DNA of 6,564 nt, taken from positions 1-6,564 of the forward strand of contig JADFYA010000219.1 in assembly GCA_015233285.1 (NCBI GenBank). Reading direction: 5' to 3'. The notes beneath the pieces were generated by a model. It did not search any database. It saw only the letters and a list, made by a program, of their open reading frames with translations, and was not told the origin of the DNA. This DNA comes from Deltaproteobacteria bacterium. GTDB taxonomy: Bacteria > Desulfobacterota > JADFXK01. Each line of letters begins with the position of its first letter. The first letter of the stretch is position 1. Made by a program: the position numbers and the translations under genes. Shown one piece after another: positions 5,141 to 6,564 of the stretch.

Positions 5141-6564
5141 TCACTGGTCTATTGCGTCGTCAAAAAACTCTGGATAGTGTTTCATGGCACACTCCGGGCA
5201 CAAACTATGACTAAATTGGGCATGGGAGTGATGTCCGATATAACTCTCCATGACCTGCCAGCAGCCGTCATTATCCCGAATCTTCTTGCAGAAACTACAA
5301 ATTGGTAGAATCCCCTCCAATTCTATGACCTTAGCGAGAGCCCCTTGTAGTTCGGCAACCACCTTCTCCAGTTCTGTTTGAACCCGCTTACGTTCGGCGA
5401 TTTCATCTTCCAGATGATGATTGGTCGTGATGAGAGCGGCAGTGCGTTCCTGAACCAGAGCCTCCAAATCGGCGTTAAGTTTGCTTAAGGCCTGGCGGGA
5501 TATGGTTAGCTTTTGCGTCAAGACAACCAAAAAGAGCACCAACAAGGTCAAAAGCACAATGACAGCGCAGCCGGCAATGATTTGGAACCGGTAATTTTCC
5601 CAAAGGGAGTACTGCCGGTTTTTGACGATGCTCTTAGCCGGAAGCTCGGACAGGCCGATGCCGTATCGTTGTAAGGCCAGGTGGTCGAAGATAAAAGGAT
5701 TGCTTTGGTTGGCGGTGATGGGCATGAGGTTCGCCGGTTCTCCACGCAAAATACGCAATCCTATCCGGACCGTCCGCTTAGCCTGCTGTTCGATACTGTA
5801 CATATACCCGCCAATGGTGCCGGTGCCGATAAACTGGTCGTAAGCGGTGATGACCGGCACGGTGGATACCCTGGTCAGCTCCCGGAGCGCATCAATCGGG
5901 CGATATTTGACACCGGCCGCGTCTTCAAACATAAGATGGTACAGAACGACTGAACTGTCCGGTAGGGCCGCGGCACGGCGTTTAATTTCGGTCAACGGCA
6001 GATTGGACAGGTCCGTCAATTGCAACCGCCCGTGAAAAGCCTTTTTCATTTCATCAACCGGGAAGATATAGTCTTTATCAACTGTTCCGACTCCATGGAC
6101 GATGACAATTTCTTTGATAGACGGGCGAGCCAGCAAGACCCAGGTTAGGGTTTGAATATAATCAACAACCGCAGTGACGCCGGTGACATCCGGGGGGAAT
6201 TGACGTGAGGCGACGCTCTTGGTCACGACGTCGAAAAAAACCACCGGCTTATTTGGTAAAATTTCTTTTCGATGGGCCAACCAGAAGTCCAGCATCACAG
6301 TGCCGGCAATGATGACCAGATCTATTGATTTTTGACGATATTTAGCAGGGTAGAGGCTTAACATCTGTTGCTTGTATTCATCAGTCTTAAACCGATTAAA
6401 ATCAAAATATTCGAAATACAGATCTGCTTTCAGATCTGCGGCATTGCCAAATTCTTCCTTAATGGCCTGTACCGCAATTATGCTGGCCGGTTGGTCGGAT
6501 CGAAAGGGGAACAAAATCAAGATTTCTTTTTTTGCCGGAGTGGCCGGGTTGCCTGTATTTTTAG
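5141..6564 (-). CDS. Membrane sensor-like protein: ABC_sub_bind periplasmic domain, coiled coil, CxxC tail; 5'-truncated
   Basis: The frame is open to the right edge (the visible upstream part reads KNTGNPATPAKKEIL), so the start and any signal peptide lie outside. The TTG at 6520 is probably an internal Leu codon; residues below are counted from it. Residues 1-313 form a periplasmic-binding-protein fold of the ABC_sub_bind type, ending in phrases seen in sensor kinases of this group (GTGTIGGYMYSIEQQAKRTV, and LPAKSIVKNRQYSLWENYRF before the membrane). One membrane segment lies at about 314-334. A cytoplasmic coiled coil (336-400) includes LVQERTAAL and EIAERKRVQTEL, the linker usual before a kinase or PAS domain. 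Instead of an output domain the protein ends in ICSFCKKIRDNDGCW...HSLCPECAMKHYP, with CxxC pairs at 408/411 and 441/444 plus Cys420 and His430, 431, 433 and 438. No HisKA, HATPase, GGDEF or methyl-accepting region is present. Ligand and output are unknown. Confidence 0.75.
   Translation of the reverse strand, partial: KNTGNPATPAKKEILILFPFRSDQPASIIAVQAIKEEFGNAADLKADLYFEYFDFNRFKTDEYKQQMLSLYPAKYRQKSIDLVIIAGTVMLDFWLAHRKEILPNKPVVFFDVVTKSVASRQFPPDVTGVTAVVDYIQTLTWVLLARPSIKEIVIVHGVGTVDKDYIFPVDEMKKAFHGRLQLTDLSNLPLTEIKRRAAALPDSSVVLYHLMFEDAAGVKYRPIDALRELTRVSTVPVITAYDQFIGTGTIGGYMYSIEQQAKRTVRIGLRILRGEPANLMPITANQSNPFIFDHLALQRYGIGLSELPAKSIVKNRQYSLWENYRFQIIAGCAVIVLLTLLVLFLVVLTQKLTISRQALSKLNADLEALVQERTAALITTNHHLEDEIAERKRVQTELEKVVAELQGALAKVIELEGILPICSFCKKIRDNDGCWQVMESYIGHHSHAQFSHSLCPECAMKHYPEFFDDAIDQ

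Noticed and set aside
6520..6520. TTG at 6520 as the start of the sensor gene
   Set aside because: The frame continues open to the window edge with plausible coding sequence, and no signal peptide or ribosome site is seen at this position.
6527..6533. A7 run (minus strand) in the sensor gene as a frameshift site
   Set aside because: No overlapping frame or stimulatory structure is evident; it encodes an ordinary Lys-Lys pair.

Overview
The window looks like a chromosomal segment of a deltaproteobacterium (Desulfobacterota). The basis is a type II secretion (T2SS) cluster ending in the gspN form typical of that group, an Rpn-like PD-(D/E)XK gene of a type common there, and a membrane sensor ending in a Cys motif often seen in sensory proteins of these bacteria. 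The genus cannot be fixed from sequence alone; a Desulfobacca/Syntrophobacterales-like organism is a guess.

Left part (1-2764, + strand): the distal end of a T2SS operon. It holds the 5'-truncated gspL (PilM-like actin-fold domain, one membrane segment, PilN-like periplasmic domain), gspM, a possible 44-codon ORF, and gspN. gspL/gspM and the small ORF/gspN are joined by 4-base ATGA overlaps. GspL and GspM form the inner-membrane assembly platform that couples the cytoplasmic ATPase to the periplasmic pseudopilus; GspN is an accessory membrane-anchored periplasmic protein.

Middle (2765-4042): a 275-base spacer carries a bulged hairpin, a near-consensus sigma70 promoter and a 27-codon ORF with a good Shine-Dalgarno. 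A 314-aa Rpn/YhgA-like nuclease-fold protein follows, in the same frame as the small ORF. This gene carries a 12-bp tandem repeat coding for GIEK units and seems to be an independent, probably mobile or fast-evolving, insertion between housekeeping genes.

Right part (4043-6564, - strand): a complete RNase PH gene (rph), then a 363-base spacer with a degenerate CGCAGATT inverted-repeat element and a small hairpin. Last is the 3' portion of a sensor-like gene: an ABC_sub_bind-type periplasmic domain, one membrane segment, a coiled coil and a CxxC...CxxC tail, with no kinase or output domain. Its start lies beyond the window edge.

No tRNA, rRNA, CRISPR array or insertion sequence was seen. The points most worth following are the promoter-driven small ORF ahead of the Rpn-like gene, the overlapping small ORF ahead of gspN, and the kinase-less sensor with its Cys-rich tail.
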